NCBI RefSeq assembly: GCF_026107415.2 | Contig: NZ_JAPCHX010000006.1 | Span: 480,718 to 544,717, forward strand | DNA from: Microbacterium sp. MPKO10 | GTDB lineage: Bacteria; Actinomycetota; Actinomycetes; Actinomycetales; Microbacteriaceae | DNA: 64,000 nucleotides | Direction of reading: 5' to 3' | Shown here: one piece after another, positions 44,080 through 55,892 of the stretch | Numbering within the stretch: the stretch's first letter is position 1 | Layout of the letters: each line of letters begins with the position of its first letter | The notes under the pieces: model-generated | The model's database searches: none | Seen by the model: only the letters and a program-made list of their open reading frames with translations | Told to the model about the DNA's origin: nothing | Program-made: the position numbers and the translations under genes

Positions 44080-44113
44080 AAAAAATCGCGGAAACCCTTG
44101 AGTTTCCGCGATT
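44080..44113 (-). terminator. Element-supplied terminator of tRNA-Pro
   Basis: A perfect 12-bp stem (AATCGCGGAAAC and its complement, 6-nt loop CCTTGA) is followed on the minus strand by a T-run. It lies just after the intact tRNA and within the element, and resembles the displaced terminator at 26825-26860. Confidence 0.85.
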
Positions 44114-44120
44114 CTTTGGT

Positions 44121-44193
<73 letters not shown>

Positions 44194-44277
44194 ATGTTGC
44201 CGGCCGGGCCGGAAACAACTCGTCCAGTCTACCGTGTCTGAGACAGTGCTTGTGACCACCGCAGGGACGTGTCGCGG

Positions 44278-45120
44278 TCAGCCGAGATCAAGTGGCTGCC
44301 CGGCAGCATCCGCCGGCCATTTCTCGCCCGCGTCGATCGCGAGCGGGAGCACATTATCCGCGGGCGGCAGCGGGCAGTTCCAGGCGGGGCTGAACGCACA
44401 CGGCAGCAGCGTCGCACGGTTGAGGTCGACAAACGCGACATCGCCGACCTTGACAGCATCCGGGCCTGTCAGGGGCAATCTCAGAACGCGACCCGACCCG
44501 TGCGAACTCGACTCGCTCGTCTCGTCGCGAAACGGAATGCTCAACGCATCCTCATGCTCCGTGGCCTGCAGAATGTAGTACCGCTCATCAACCGTAAGCA
44601 CCACCTCGGCGACGACGGGCACCTCAACTGGCCGAGGGTCGCGGTAATGCGAGATCGCCACCGTGCGGCTCACCTCCGGCTCTTTGATGCGCGCGGGCAC
44701 AACCCACCGTGCGTCATACGGAAACGCGTCGATATGGTCGAAGCGCTGGAGGCGCTCGGCGCGGGCATCCCAGACCTGCAGAGCGAATTTCGTGCCGTCA
44801 TAGCTGAAGACAACGCCCTCGCTGCCGTCGGCGAAGGAAGCCGTCGTGGGACCGTCGAGCGCGAGCCAGTACAGCTCGGCTGTGCCGTCGACAGCCTCCC
44901 CATTGATCGAGATTCCATCAGAAGCCTCAGCGGTGACCCGGAGCCCTCGGCCCCCGTCGAGCGGTGACCAGCGGCCGGGTGCGGGCGGAACGACGGTGTT
45001 GGGTTCCGTGACGTGAGCACCCCAGACGAACGCAAGCGGGCTGCGCGGGCCGGTCATCTGTGCTGCGCGTTCGATTCGCCACGCACTCCATTCGCCGCGG
45101 AGCCTCTCGAGATCGGTCAT
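44278..45120 (-). CDS. DUF1684 family protein
   Basis: This 280-residue protein has the features of DUF1684: a region like FYDGTKFALQVWDA, a central IPFRDETSESSSHGSGRVLRL, and the C-terminal DLNRATLLPCAFSPAWNCPL followed by PPADNVLPLAIDAGE. Function is not established. ATG 45120 overlaps the preceding Nudix gene's stop by 4 bp, so ATG 45120 is preferred over the upstream start at 45156. It is the last gene of the long leftward run. Confidence 0.85.
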   Translation of the reverse strand: MTDLERLRGEWSAWRIERAAQMTGPRSPLAFVWGAHVTEPNTVVPPAPGRWSPLDGGRGLRVTAEASDGISINGEAVDGTAELYWLALDGPTTASFADGSEGVVFSYDGTKFALQVWDARAERLQRFDHIDAFPYDARWVVPARIKEPEVSRTVAISHYRDPRPVEVPVVAEVVLTVDERYYILQATEHEDALSIPFRDETSESSSHGSGRVLRLPLTGPDAVKVGDVAFVDLNRATLLPCAFSPAWNCPLPPADNVLPLAIDAGEKWPADAAGQPLDLG

Positions 45121-46031
45121 CGATCCGTCACCGCGTCGATGCGCTCCGTCAGCCAAGCTGCTCCGTGCACACGCCCTCCCAGGTCTTCGACACGAGCGGC
45201 CAGCTCTCGGTCGCTCGTGATCACCGTCACATCTTGCTTTGCCTGGCCGGCGATCAGCGCGGCCACCTGGTCCACAATCTCATTGTCTCCCTCGCCCGGG
45301 GCGTCTACCACGCGGACATGAGCGGAATTGCTTACGCCTCGCGCGCGCCCTTCGACGACCATGAGAATGTCCGGAGACCAGAGAAGACCGGATGCTGCCT
45401 CAGCGGCCACGCCCGCGACGGCCAGCGCGTCGAGCCTGTCACGCAGCCGTTCGGCGGCGCCAAAGCGATCACGCCACCAGCCGTCGGGCCGCGATCCGAC
45501 AACGTTCGCGGCGTCGACGACAAGCTGCGGCTGCCTGCCGAGCAGGGGGCGCAGACTCGGCCACGATGCTTCGAATCCGGGGTGGAGCGGCGCCGAGGAA
45601 ACGCTCTCGACGGGAACCCATTCGAGCGCGATGCTCTCGCTGTCGTTCATCTGCGGCTCAAAGGGGGCAAGCACTTCGGCAACGACAGTCGTGTAGCTCC
45701 AGTAGCCGACCGAGAATGTGGACATCACCCAGGGCTTCAGCTGTCCTGCGGGAACCGCCGCCTCTTCGTGTGCCTCGCGGAGGGCACCGTCAATGGCTCC
45801 CTCACCCGCGTGCAGCGCACCGCCGGGAAGCCCCCAGGTTCCGCCCTGGTCGCTCCACTCGGCACGGTGCTGCAGGAGGACACCCCGAGAGGGATCCCAC
45901 GCAAGCAACCCGGCGGCGCCATAGCGCCCCCAGAAGCGCCCGCGCTCCCCCTCCACCCAGGCATCGCCCGAATCGCGGGGGCCAAATGGACGTCGAGGTT
46001 CGCCTGGAGCCGGAGGGATGTTTCGTGCCAC
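45117..46031 (-). CDS. Nudix hydrolase fused to a NYN/PIN-like domain
   Basis: This 304-residue protein has an N-terminal Nudix domain with LPGGALHAGE then AIDGALREAHEEAAV, matching GX5EX7REUXEEXGU. From about residue 170 it carries a NYN/PIN-like domain: LVVDAANVVGSRPDGWW, DNEIVDQVAALI and VITSDRELAARVEDLG, where Asp residues would bind metal for RNA cleavage. A fusion suggests nucleotide clean-up coupled to RNA turnover, but the substrate is unknown. GTG 46031 has GGAGG only 2 nt upstream, so the start is uncertain. It follows der by 34 bp. Confidence 0.82.
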   Translation of the reverse strand: MARNIPPAPGEPRRPFGPRDSGDAWVEGERGRFWGRYGAAGLLAWDPSRGVLLQHRAEWSDQGGTWGLPGGALHAGEGAIDGALREAHEEAAVPAGQLKPWVMSTFSVGYWSYTTVVAEVLAPFEPQMNDSESIALEWVPVESVSSAPLHPGFEASWPSLRPLLGRQPQLVVDAANVVGSRPDGWWRDRFGAAERLRDRLDALAVAGVAAEAASGLLWSPDILMVVEGRARGVSNSAHVRVVDAPGEGDNEIVDQVAALIAGQAKQDVTVITSDRELAARVEDLGGRVHGAAWLTERIDAVTDR

Positions 46032-46065
46032 CCTCCAAGACTCTCACGGCTCGAGCCCCGGGGCC

Positions 46066-47577
46066 CTATCGTTTACGTCGTTCTCGTACCCGCATGTTGA
46101 TCACGATGGGGCTGCCCTCGAAACCGTAGATCTCTCGCAGGCGACGCTGGATGAATCGACGATAGCCGGGGTCGAGGAAGCCGGTAGTGAACAGCACGAA
46201 CGTCGGCGGACGCGTGGACGCCTGCGTGCCGAACAGCACGCGGGGCTGCTTGCCACCGCGCAGCGGATGCGGATGCTCGGCGACGAGTTCCGCCAGAAAT
46301 GCGTTGAACTTGCCGGTCGCGATGCGTGTATCCCACGAATCGAGAGCGCGCTCCAGGGCGGGGACGAGCTTCTCGAGGTGCCGTCCGGTCGTCGCGGAGA
46401 TGTTGACACGCGGAGCCCAGGAGACATGGCTGAGATCCTGTTCGATCTCGCGCTCCAGATACCAGCGACGCTCATCGTCGAGCAGGTCCCATTTGTTGAA
46501 CGCCAGTACAAGCGCTCGCCCGGACTGCAGGACGAGGTCGACGATGCGGATGTCCTGCTCGGAGATCGGTTCGCTCACGTCGATGACGACGACGCCGACC
46601 TCGGCCTTTTCGAGTGCGGCACTGGTGCGCAGCGAGGCGTAAAAGTCTGCGCCCTGCTGCATATGAACACGGCGCCGGATGCCGGCAGTGTCGACGAACC
46701 GCCACACCTTTCCTGCGATCTCGACTTGCTCATCGACGGGGTCGCGCGTGGTGCCCGCGATGTCGTTGACAACGACGCGTTCTTCGCCTGCCGCTTTATT
46801 GAGAAGACTCGATTTGCCGACGTTGGGTCGGCCGACGATCGCGACGCGTCGCGGTCCGCCGATTTCACGCTTGGCGACGGCGGACACCTCGGGGAGCTTG
46901 TCGAGTACGCGATCCAGGAGGTCTGCGACGCCACGACCGTGAAGCGCTGACACGCCGTACGGCTCTCCGAGCCCCAGAGACCACAGGTCGGCGGTGTTCG
47001 GCTCCTGCCGCACATCGTCGACCTTGTTCGCGACCAGGTACACGGGCTTCTTTACCTTGCGGAGAAGACGCACGACGTGCTCGTCTGTGCTCGTTGCTCC
47101 CACATTGGCGTCGACGACGAACATGACAGCGTCCGCAAGATCGATCGCGACCTCGGCCTGCGCCGCCACCGACGCGTCAATGCCCTTTGCGTCGGGCTCC
47201 CATCCGCCGGTGTCGACGATCGTGAAGTGACGGCCGTTCCATTCGGCGCGGTACGACACGCGGTCGCGGGTCACGCCGGGGGTGTCTTCCACGACGGCTT
47301 CACGTCGACCGAGGATGCGATTGACGAGCGCCGATTTTCCCACATTGGGCCGCCCCACAATCGCGACGACGGGAAGTGTCGGCAGGTAGCGGATCGCCTC
47401 GGGGCCCTCCGCCGCGGCCTCGAGCAGCTCGATGTCGGTTTCATCAAGGTCATAATCATCAAGACCCTGGCGCAGGGTTGCCGCGCGCTGCTCGATATCC
47501 GTCTCGTCGAGCGACTCCAGGTTTTCGGCGAGAGTGTCCTCGCCGTACTGGTCGTCGTCGGGCGTCTGGTCAGCCAT
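46066..47577 (-). CDS. der: GTPase Der (EngA), ribosome assembly
   Basis: This 503-residue protein has two tandem GTPase domains and supports 50S subunit maturation. The P-loops are [12 protein letters not shown] and [12 protein letters not shown], with DTGG and DTAG switch II motifs and NKVD and NKWD base-recognition motifs. A C-terminal KH-like domain ends [11 protein letters not shown]...[14 protein letters not shown]. An acidic N-terminal extension of about 65 residues is typical of actinobacteria. The ATG overlaps the end of cmk by 8 bp. Confidence 0.97.
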   Translation of the reverse strand: MADQTPDDDQYGEDTLAENLESLDETDIEQRAATLRQGLDDYDLDETDIELLEAAAEGPEAIRYLPTLPVVAIVGRPNVGKSALVNRILGRREAVVEDTPGVTRDRVSYRAEWNGRHFTIVDTGGWEPDAKGIDASVAAQAEVAIDLADAVMFVVDANVGATSTDEHVVRLLRKVKKPVYLVANKVDDVRQEPNTADLWSLGLGEPYGVSALHGRGVADLLDRVLDKLPEVSAVAKREIGGPRRVAIVGRPNVGKSSLLNKAAGEERVVVNDIAGTTRDPVDEQVEIAGKVWRFVDTAGIRRRVHMQQGADFYASLRTSAALEKAEVGVVVIDVSEPISEQDIRIVDLVLQSGRALVLAFNKWDLLDDERRWYLEREIEQDLSHVSWAPRVNISATTGRHLEKLVPALERALDSWDTRIATGKFNAFLAELVAEHPHPLRGGKQPRVLFGTQASTRPPTFVLFTTGFLDPGYRRFIQRRLREIYGFEGSPIVINMRVRERRKR

Positions 47578-48256
47578 GTGAGGTCCTTGCGGTCTGCTGG
47601 GCGATCACGTCGAGCACTGCATCGACGGTCTGATCGAAGTTGAGGGTTGTCGAGTCGACGGTCACGACGCCATCTGACGCGGTCATGAAATCGACGACGC
47701 GCGAGTCTGCGGCGTCGCGCTTGCGCAGCTGATCAGCGACATCCGTCGCCTTCTCTGTCGTCAGCTCCGCTGAGCGTCTGGCCATTCTAACCTCTTCGGA
47801 GGCCGTCAGCAGAATGCGCACGGGAGCATCCGGTGCGACCACCGTGGTGATGTCGCGACCCTCGACGATGATTCCCGCCGTCGGCGCAGAACGCATGATG
47901 TCGCGGAACATCGCGTTGACGTGCTCACGAATCTCGGGAACGCGCGCCACACTGCTGACGACGCCCGAGACTCGTGGCTCTCTGACTGCGTCGGTGACGT
48001 CGGTCTCGCCGACCATGACGACGTACGCGTCGGGGTCGATACCGATGCTGTAATCCCAATCAGGAAGCGCATCGACGATCGCAGCGCTGTCTGATGCCGA
48101 CAGCCCGCGCTCGAGCACCCACCAGGCCAGGGCACGATATGCCGCCCCCGTATCGAGATAGCTGTAGTCCAGACGTCGCGCCGCCTGCTTCGAGATGCTG
48201 GACTTCCCCGACCCAGCCGGACCGTCGATCGCCACGAAAATCTCGGCCATACTCAC
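47570..48256 (-). CDS. cmk: Cytidylate kinase
   Basis: This 228-residue enzyme phosphorylates CMP/dCMP with ATP. The P-loop is [12 protein letters not shown] and the family motifs [28 protein letters not shown] and RRSAELTTE are present. GTG 48256 overlaps the tyrA stop (GTGA); ATG 48250 is an alternative. It lies just before der, an arrangement common in actinobacteria. Confidence 0.95.
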   Translation of the reverse strand: MSMAEIFVAIDGPAGSGKSSISKQAARRLDYSYLDTGAAYRALAWWVLERGLSASDSAAIVDALPDWDYSIGIDPDAYVVMVGETDVTDAVREPRVSGVVSSVARVPEIREHVNAMFRDIMRSAPTAGIIVEGRDITTVVAPDAPVRILLTASEEVRMARRSAELTTEKATDVADQLRKRDAADSRVVDFMTASDGVVTVDSTTLNFDQTVDAVLDVIAQQTARTSHG

Positions 48257-49374
48257 ACACTCGCAATCCGCCAGCCGCGCGCCTCGAGATCCTCGATGGT
48301 GCGCTGCTTGACCTCGGGGAGGACGCTGATCTCAGCCAGTCCCACCGCCGTACCCGGCGAGTGTTCGAGGCGAAGGTCCTCCATGTTGACGTTGATCTCA
48401 CCCAGTTCGGTGAGAAGTCGTCCCAGCTGCCCCGGAGTGTCATCGACCATGACGACGATCTGCGAGAAGCGGCGATCCTGTCCGTGCTTGCCCGGGAGAC
48501 GGGAGACACCGGCATTGCCCGCCGCGAACGTGTCGGCAAGGTGGCGACGGGCGCCGCGGGCGTCCGGGGCATCAAGCGCGCCGATGACGGCGTCAAGATC
48601 AGAGCGCAGAGCCGTCAGAACCTCAGCAACAGGCGCGGAGTTCGCACCGAGGATCTGCACCCACAGCGCTGGATCGCTCGAGGCGATGCGCACGGTGTCG
48701 CGGAGCCCCTGACCCGTCAGCCGCAGAGCATCGTCTGGAGCTTCGACGAGGCGAGCTGCGAGCAGGCTTGCGACGAGCTGCGGCACGTGCGACACAAGGC
48801 CAACGGCCTCGTCATGCTGGTCCGGGGTCATCTCGATCGGCGTTGCGCCCACGTCGAGAGCGAGATCCTCAATGATGGCGAGCGCACGTCGCGGCGTGTC
48901 ATCATCACGGCACACCACCCACGGCCGCCCGACGAAGAGATCGGCTCGTGCCGAGATCGCTCCGCCACGTTCGCGACCTGCCATGGGATGCGAGCCGATG
49001 TACAGGGTGAGATCGAGCCCGCGGTTCGTCAGCTCAAGGTACGGTGCGGACTTGACGCTGGCCACATCCGTGACGACGGCACGGGGAAACCGCGTCAGCT
49101 CGGCTGCGACGACATCGGCGATGACGTCGGGAGGGACGGCGACGATGACCAGGTCGGGATCATCGTCGTCACGCGCGGCACGTCCGGCCCCGTAGTCGAT
49201 TGCGAGTTTCAGCTGCGACGGCGAAGCGTCTGCAAGCGCCACATCGAGACCATGGCCAGTCAAGGCCAGCCCGATGCTCGCACCGAGCAGCCCTGTGCCC
49301 ACGACGCGCACACGCGCGTCGAGCCGGGTCCCATATGACGAGCTGTCGATGCCTGGCCGTGAAGTTGAGCTCAC
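48253..49374 (-). CDS. tyrA: Prephenate dehydrogenase
   Basis: This 373-residue enzyme of tyrosine synthesis oxidises prephenate to 4-hydroxyphenylpyruvate. The NAD site is [21 protein letters not shown] and [12 protein letters not shown] mark the active site, including the conserved His. A C-terminal ACT domain starts at about residue 297 ([17 protein letters not shown]) and could bind tyrosine for feedback control. GTG start overlaps the rluB stop. Confidence 0.93.
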   Translation of the reverse strand: MSSTSRPGIDSSSYGTRLDARVRVVGTGLLGASIGLALTGHGLDVALADASPSQLKLAIDYGAGRAARDDDDPDLVIVAVPPDVIADVVAAELTRFPRAVVTDVASVKSAPYLELTNRGLDLTLYIGSHPMAGRERGGAISARADLFVGRPWVVCRDDDTPRRALAIIEDLALDVGATPIEMTPDQHDEAVGLVSHVPQLVASLLAARLVEAPDDALRLTGQGLRDTVRIASSDPALWVQILGANSAPVAEVLTALRSDLDAVIGALDAPDARGARRHLADTFAAGNAGVSRLPGKHGQDRRFSQIVVMVDDTPGQLGRLLTELGEINVNMEDLRLEHSPGTAVGLAEISVLPEVKQRTIEDLEARGWRIASV

Positions 49375-50225
49375 GACGTTCCTTTCTGCCCGCTGTGCGG
49401 CGCTGACTCGGATGCGGCCGCGCCTGCCACCCCCGCCTCATAGTCTTTCCACGCGATCTCACCTGTGACCGTTGCGTTGCGCGCGATCGTCAGGATGCCG
49501 CCGAGCTCGTCCTTCGTCAGCTCGCGCATCTCTCCGGCGCGCAGCGTTCCGAGATGCAACGGGCCGAAGCTGCGCCGCACCAGGTCGACGACGGGATGCC
49601 CGACGGCGGCCATCATCCGTCGGACGATGCGGTTGCGTCCCGAATGAATGGTGAGCTCAACAAGGCTCGACTGCGTCCCGTGATTGTCGAGGACGCGCAC
49701 GGCGTCCACGGCGATCGGGCCGTCATCGAGGGCGATCCCCGATTTCAAGGCAGTGAGCGTGCGCGGTTCAACAGCACCCTTCACCTTGGCCACATACGTT
49801 TTCGCGACGCCGAATGACGGGTGCGCAAGAACGTGGGCGATCTCGCCGTCGTTGGTGAGGATCAGCAGACCCGACGTCTCGACGTCGAGTCGGCCGACGT
49901 TAAAGAGACGCTCCTCAAGGTGCGCAGTGAAGCGTGACAGGTCCGGGCGCCCCTGCTCGTCGCGCATCGAGCTGACGATGCCACGCGGCTTGTTCAGCAT
50001 GATGTACCGCTTCGTCGTGTCGAGCTGCACGGCCCGACCATCAACCGCGACACGATCGGTCTCGGGGTCGATGCGGGTGCCGGGAACCGTCACTGTCTCG
50101 CCGTTGACGCTGACCCGGCCCTCGGCGATGTACTGCTCGCACACACGGCGCGAGGCGACACCGGCCGCGGCGAGCACCTTCTGCAGGCGCACGCCCATAT
50201 TCTCGTGAGAAGAGCTATCTGACAT
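49371..50225 (-). CDS. rluB: 23S rRNA pseudouridine synthase, RluB type
   Basis: This 284-residue enzyme has an N-terminal S4 RNA-binding domain (VRLQKVLAAAGVASRRVCEQ) and a catalytic domain with GRLDVETSGLLILTNDG, holding the catalytic Asp. RNRIVRRMMAAVGHPVVDLV follows. ATG 50225 overlaps the scpB end by 11 bp; the upstream in-frame Met at 50282 would extend deeper into scpB. RsuA/RluE specificity cannot be fully excluded. Confidence 0.92.
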   Translation of the reverse strand: MSDSSSHENMGVRLQKVLAAAGVASRRVCEQYIAEGRVSVNGETVTVPGTRIDPETDRVAVDGRAVQLDTTKRYIMLNKPRGIVSSMRDEQGRPDLSRFTAHLEERLFNVGRLDVETSGLLILTNDGEIAHVLAHPSFGVAKTYVAKVKGAVEPRTLTALKSGIALDDGPIAVDAVRVLDNHGTQSSLVELTIHSGRNRIVRRMMAAVGHPVVDLVRRSFGPLHLGTLRAGEMRELTKDELGGILTIARNATVTGEIAWKDYEAGVAGAAASESAPHSGQKGTS

Positions 50226-50844
50226 CGTCGTCGAATCCCTCCGATCCATCGGCAAGCAGTGGCGAGATCGGCGGCAGCTCATCGAGCGAGTTGATTCCGA
50301 GCTGCTGCAGAAGCAGATCCGTGGTGCCGTAGTTGATGGCCCCGGTCTCGCTGTCTGTGAAGACCTCGGTGATCAGCCCACGGCCGAGAAGCGTTCGCAC
50401 CACCGAGTCCACGTTCACGGCGCGGATCGAGGCGATGGCGCCGCGAGAGATCGGCTGGCGGTAGGCAATGACGGCGAGCGTCTCGAGCGCAGCCTGTGAG
50501 AGCTTGCTCGGGTTCTGTTCTGAGACGTAAGCGGCCACGACGTCGTCGTAGTCTTCGCGCACGTACACGCGCCACCCGCCGCCGACCTCGCGCAGCTCAA
50601 ATCCCCGGCGGATGCTGCCGGTCACACCGTCGTAGTCGTCCACGAGCCGCTCGATCGCGGCAGAGATCTGCTTCACGGGGACGTTCAGCGCGGTGGCGAG
50701 TCCCATGACGCTCTGCGGCTCGTCCGCCACCATCAGCAGCGCCTCGATTGCGCGGTCCAAGTCGATGTCGGCGGTGAGTGTCGTCTCGCCAGACGCTGCC
50801 TCGACAGCATCCGTGTCGTCGTCTCGTCTCTGATCATCCGTCAT
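50215..50844 (-). CDS. scpB: Segregation and condensation protein B
   Basis: This 209-residue winged-helix protein forms the SMC-ScpAB condensin. Typical stretches are AIEALLMVADEP, GFELREVGGGWRVYVRE, LSQAALETLAVIAYRQPISR and GRGLITEVF. ATG 50844 is chosen because it gives the family N terminus and overlaps scpA by 11 bp. Upstream codons to 51279 are antisense-like noise. Confidence 0.94.
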   Translation of the reverse strand: MTDDQRRDDDTDAVEAASGETTLTADIDLDRAIEALLMVADEPQSVMGLATALNVPVKQISAAIERLVDDYDGVTGSIRRGFELREVGGGWRVYVREDYDDVVAAYVSEQNPSKLSQAALETLAVIAYRQPISRGAIASIRAVNVDSVVRTLLGRGLITEVFTDSETGAINYGTTDLLLQQLGINSLDELPPISPLLADGSEGFDDDVR

Positions 50845-51685
50845 AGTCTGCTCCCAGATTCGCGAGATTCTCTTCCGTCCACTGCTCGTTCGTCCACCGC
50901 AGGGTGAGCTCGCCGAGCGGCTCAACCTGTTCGAACGATAGCGCGGCGTGCCGGTACAGTTCGAGCACAGCAATGAATCGGGCGACGATGACGCCCTTCT
51001 CTTCAGCTCCCGCGATGAGCTGCCGGAAGGTGACGGGCTCCCCGGCCCGCAGGATGCCCACGACATACGCCGCTTGTTCTCGGATGCTGATGAGCGGGGC
51101 GTGCAGATGGTCGAGGCCGACGACCGGGATCTCTTTCGGTGTGAAAGCGAGGGTTGCCAGTGCGGCGAAATCGTCGAGCGTGAGCGTCCAGACCAGCTCG
51201 GGCGTACGTGTACGGTACTTCTGCTCGAGCCGGACGGTGCGCGCGTGCCGGGAGTCTTCGGCGTCGAAGCTGTGCGCAAACCACGTGGACGCCTCTTTGA
51301 ACGCGCGATATTGCAGCAGTCGAGCGAACAGCAGGTCGCGGGCCTCGAGAAGCGCGACGTCTTCCGCGTCGACGAGCTCGCCCTGCGGCAGAAGTCCAGC
51401 GATCTTCAGGTCGAGCAGCGTTGCCGCGACCACGAGGAATTCGGATGCCTGGTCGAGCTCTTTCTCCGTCTCGACATCGCGCAGGTAGGCGATGAATTCA
51501 TCGGTGACGCGAGAGAGCGAGACCTCGGTGATATCGAGTTCGTGCTTGCTGATCAGCGAGAGCAGCAGGTCGAACGGTCCCTCGAAGTTACTCAGTGCAA
51601 CGCGGAATCCGCCCGACTCCCCCGTCGGCTCTGTGCCGTCATCGAGGTCGGGAGCCGGCGCGGGCACGTCACGCGACGGCGCCAC
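50834..51685 (-). CDS. scpA: Segregation and condensation protein A
   Basis: This kleisin subunit has about 283 residues. The N-terminal domain reads FEGPFDLLLSLISKHELDIT, and LVVAATLLDLKIAGLLP and the C-terminal winged helix (FIAVLELYRHAALSFEQ) follow. The start is either GTG 51685, overlapping parA by 17 bp, or GTG 51667, immediately after the parA stop. Confidence 0.92.
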   Translation of the reverse strand: MAPSRDVPAPAPDLDDGTEPTGESGGFRVALSNFEGPFDLLLSLISKHELDITEVSLSRVTDEFIAYLRDVETEKELDQASEFLVVAATLLDLKIAGLLPQGELVDAEDVALLEARDLLFARLLQYRAFKEASTWFAHSFDAEDSRHARTVRLEQKYRTRTPELVWTLTLDDFAALATLAFTPKEIPVVGLDHLHAPLISIREQAAYVVGILRAGEPVTFRQLIAGAEEKGVIVARFIAVLELYRHAALSFEQVEPLGELTLRWTNEQWTEENLANLGADYDG

Positions 51686-52565
51686 GCGCAACCAGCTCCC
51701 GGGCGAGCTGACGGTAAGCCTTCGCGGCGTTGTGCTCGGGGGCGAACTCGGTGATGGGAACACCCGCGACCGAGGCATCCGGGAACTTCACGGTGCGACC
51801 GATCACGGTCTCCAGCACGTCGTTGCCGAACGCCTCGACGACCCGGTCAAGCACCTCGCGCGAGTGCAGCGTGCGGGCGTCGAACATGGTGGCGACGATC
51901 CCGTCGAGCGTGAGCGCGGGGTTCAGTCGGTCTTTGACCTTCTCAATCGTTTCGATCAGCAGGGCGACGCCGCGCAGGGCAAAGAACTCACATTCGAGCG
52001 GGATCAGCACACCGTGTGCCGCCGTGAGAGCGTTGACGGTGAGGAGGCCGAGTGAGGGCTGGCAGTCGATCAGCACGACGTCGTAATCCTGCGAAACGCT
52101 GCGCAGCACGCGAGCGAGAATCTGCTCGCGCGCAACCTCACCGACGAGGTGCACTTCGGCTGCAGACAGGTCGATGTTCGCCGGGATCACATCGAGGCCC
52201 GGTACGTGCGTCGACTTGATCGCGTCACGAGGGTCGTTCTTGTTCGACAGCAGCAGGTCGTAAATCGTCAGGTCATCGTGCGTGGCCACGCCCAATCCGG
52301 CGGAGAGCGCGCCCTGAGGGTCGAAGTCGACGCACAACACACGACGCCCGTACGCGGACAGTGCCGCGCCGACGCTGATGGTGGTCGTCGTCTTTCCGAC
52401 GCCGCCCTTCTGGTTGCAGAGGGCGATCACGCGGGCGGGACCGTGCCCGCCGAGCGGTTGCGGCTCCGCGAACTCGCGGCGAGGGCGACCGGTGGGTCCG
52501 AGCTCCGGGCGCGATTCGTCTGCCGCGGCCGCGGTGTTGTCGATTGTGGCCACTGCGTGCCTCAT
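51669..52565 (-). CDS. ParA/Soj-family ATPase linked to scpAB
   Basis: This 298-residue ParA ATPase has the deviant Walker A CNQKGGVGKTTTT, VLCVDFDPQGALSAGLG and Walker B VVLIDCQPSLGLLTVNA. It is the second, scpAB-linked ParA common in actinobacteria, not the parAB copy near the origin. ATG 52565 is chosen; the in-frame codons upstream to 52877 lie antisense to xerD. Confidence 0.92.
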   Translation of the reverse strand: MRHAVATIDNTAAAADESRPELGPTGRPRREFAEPQPLGGHGPARVIALCNQKGGVGKTTTTISVGAALSAYGRRVLCVDFDPQGALSAGLGVATHDDLTIYDLLLSNKNDPRDAIKSTHVPGLDVIPANIDLSAAEVHLVGEVAREQILARVLRSVSQDYDVVLIDCQPSLGLLTVNALTAAHGVLIPLECEFFALRGVALLIETIEKVKDRLNPALTLDGIVATMFDARTLHSREVLDRVVEAFGNDVLETVIGRTVKFPDASVAGVPITEFAPEHNAAKAYRQLARELVARGAVA

Positions 52566-52639
52566 TCTTCGTCTCTCGTGATGTGGTCGTGCTCGATTGT
52601 ACCGGCGTCCCGCTGATTCGCCGCGCAGGCGTGCGGATG

Positions 52640-53550
52640 CTACGAATCTGCGCGGGCGCGGGGATGCGCCTGCGTGTACATGTCGCGGAGTGTGTCTGCG
52701 GTCACGAGCGTGTAGATCTGCGTGGTCGCCACCGAGGCATGCCCCAGCAGCTCCTGCACTACGCGGACGTCCGCACCGCCCTGCAGCAGGTGCGTCGCAA
52801 ACGAGTGACGCAGCGTGTGCGGTGATACGTGCTCGGAGAGCCCGGCTCTGTCGGCCGCGGCCTTGATGATGAGCCACGCGTTCTGTCGCGAGACGCGCTG
52901 CCCGCGCAGGCCGAGGAACAGCGCCGGCGTTGCTGCTCCGCGGGCGGAGAGCGCCGGACGCACGCGGACGAGGTACGTGTCGAGCGCGGCTCGCGCGTAG
53001 CTGCCGATCGGCACGATGCGCTGCTTGTTGCCCTTGCCCGTGAGCCGCACGATATCGGTGTCGACGACGTCGTCAACGTTGAGCGCGCACACTTCGGACA
53101 CCCGGGCGCCGGTCGCATAAAGCAGTTCTAGGAGCGCACGATCGCGGATCGCCTGGGGCGAATCACCGGATGCTGTCTCGAGCAGCGCCTCAACCTGAGC
53201 AATCGTGATCGCCTTCGGAAGCCGGTCCGGCTGCCGCGGAGGCTTGACGTCTTTTGCGACATCGATCTCGACGACACGTTCTTCGAGAAGGAAACGGTGC
53301 AGGCTCCGCACGGACGAGAGCACGCGCGCGACCGATGTCGGCGACAAAGGCTTCTCAGCGTTCTGGGTGAGGCTGCGCAGAAAGGCGACGATATGGGCAC
53401 TCGTCACCCGGGGGAACTCCTCGACACTGATGCCCTCGAGCCACTCGCGATAGCGGGTGAGATCCCGGCTGTACGCGGCAACCGTGTTCTCGGAGAGCCC
53501 TCGTTCGATCGCGACATGCCTCAGGAAGGTGTCGATCGAACGCTCGAGGC

Positions 53551-53554
<4 letters not shown>
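52640..53554 (-). CDS. xerD: Site-specific tyrosine recombinase XerD
   Basis: This 304-residue recombinase resolves chromosome dimers at dif together with XerC. Catalytic residues are visible in [12 protein letters not shown] (Arg), [14 protein letters not shown] (His/Arg), [17 protein letters not shown] (His and the nucleophile Tyr). The N-terminal core-binding domain starts [21 protein letters not shown] 53554 overlaps the Nudix stop by 4 bp. Confidence 0.95.

Positions 53555-55892
<2,338 letters not shown>

Noticed and set aside
51686..51778. Longer scpA starting at 51778
   Set aside because: The extra 31 codons lie deep inside parA and read as a Ser/Pro-rich shadow; GTG 51685 or 51667 gives the usual length.
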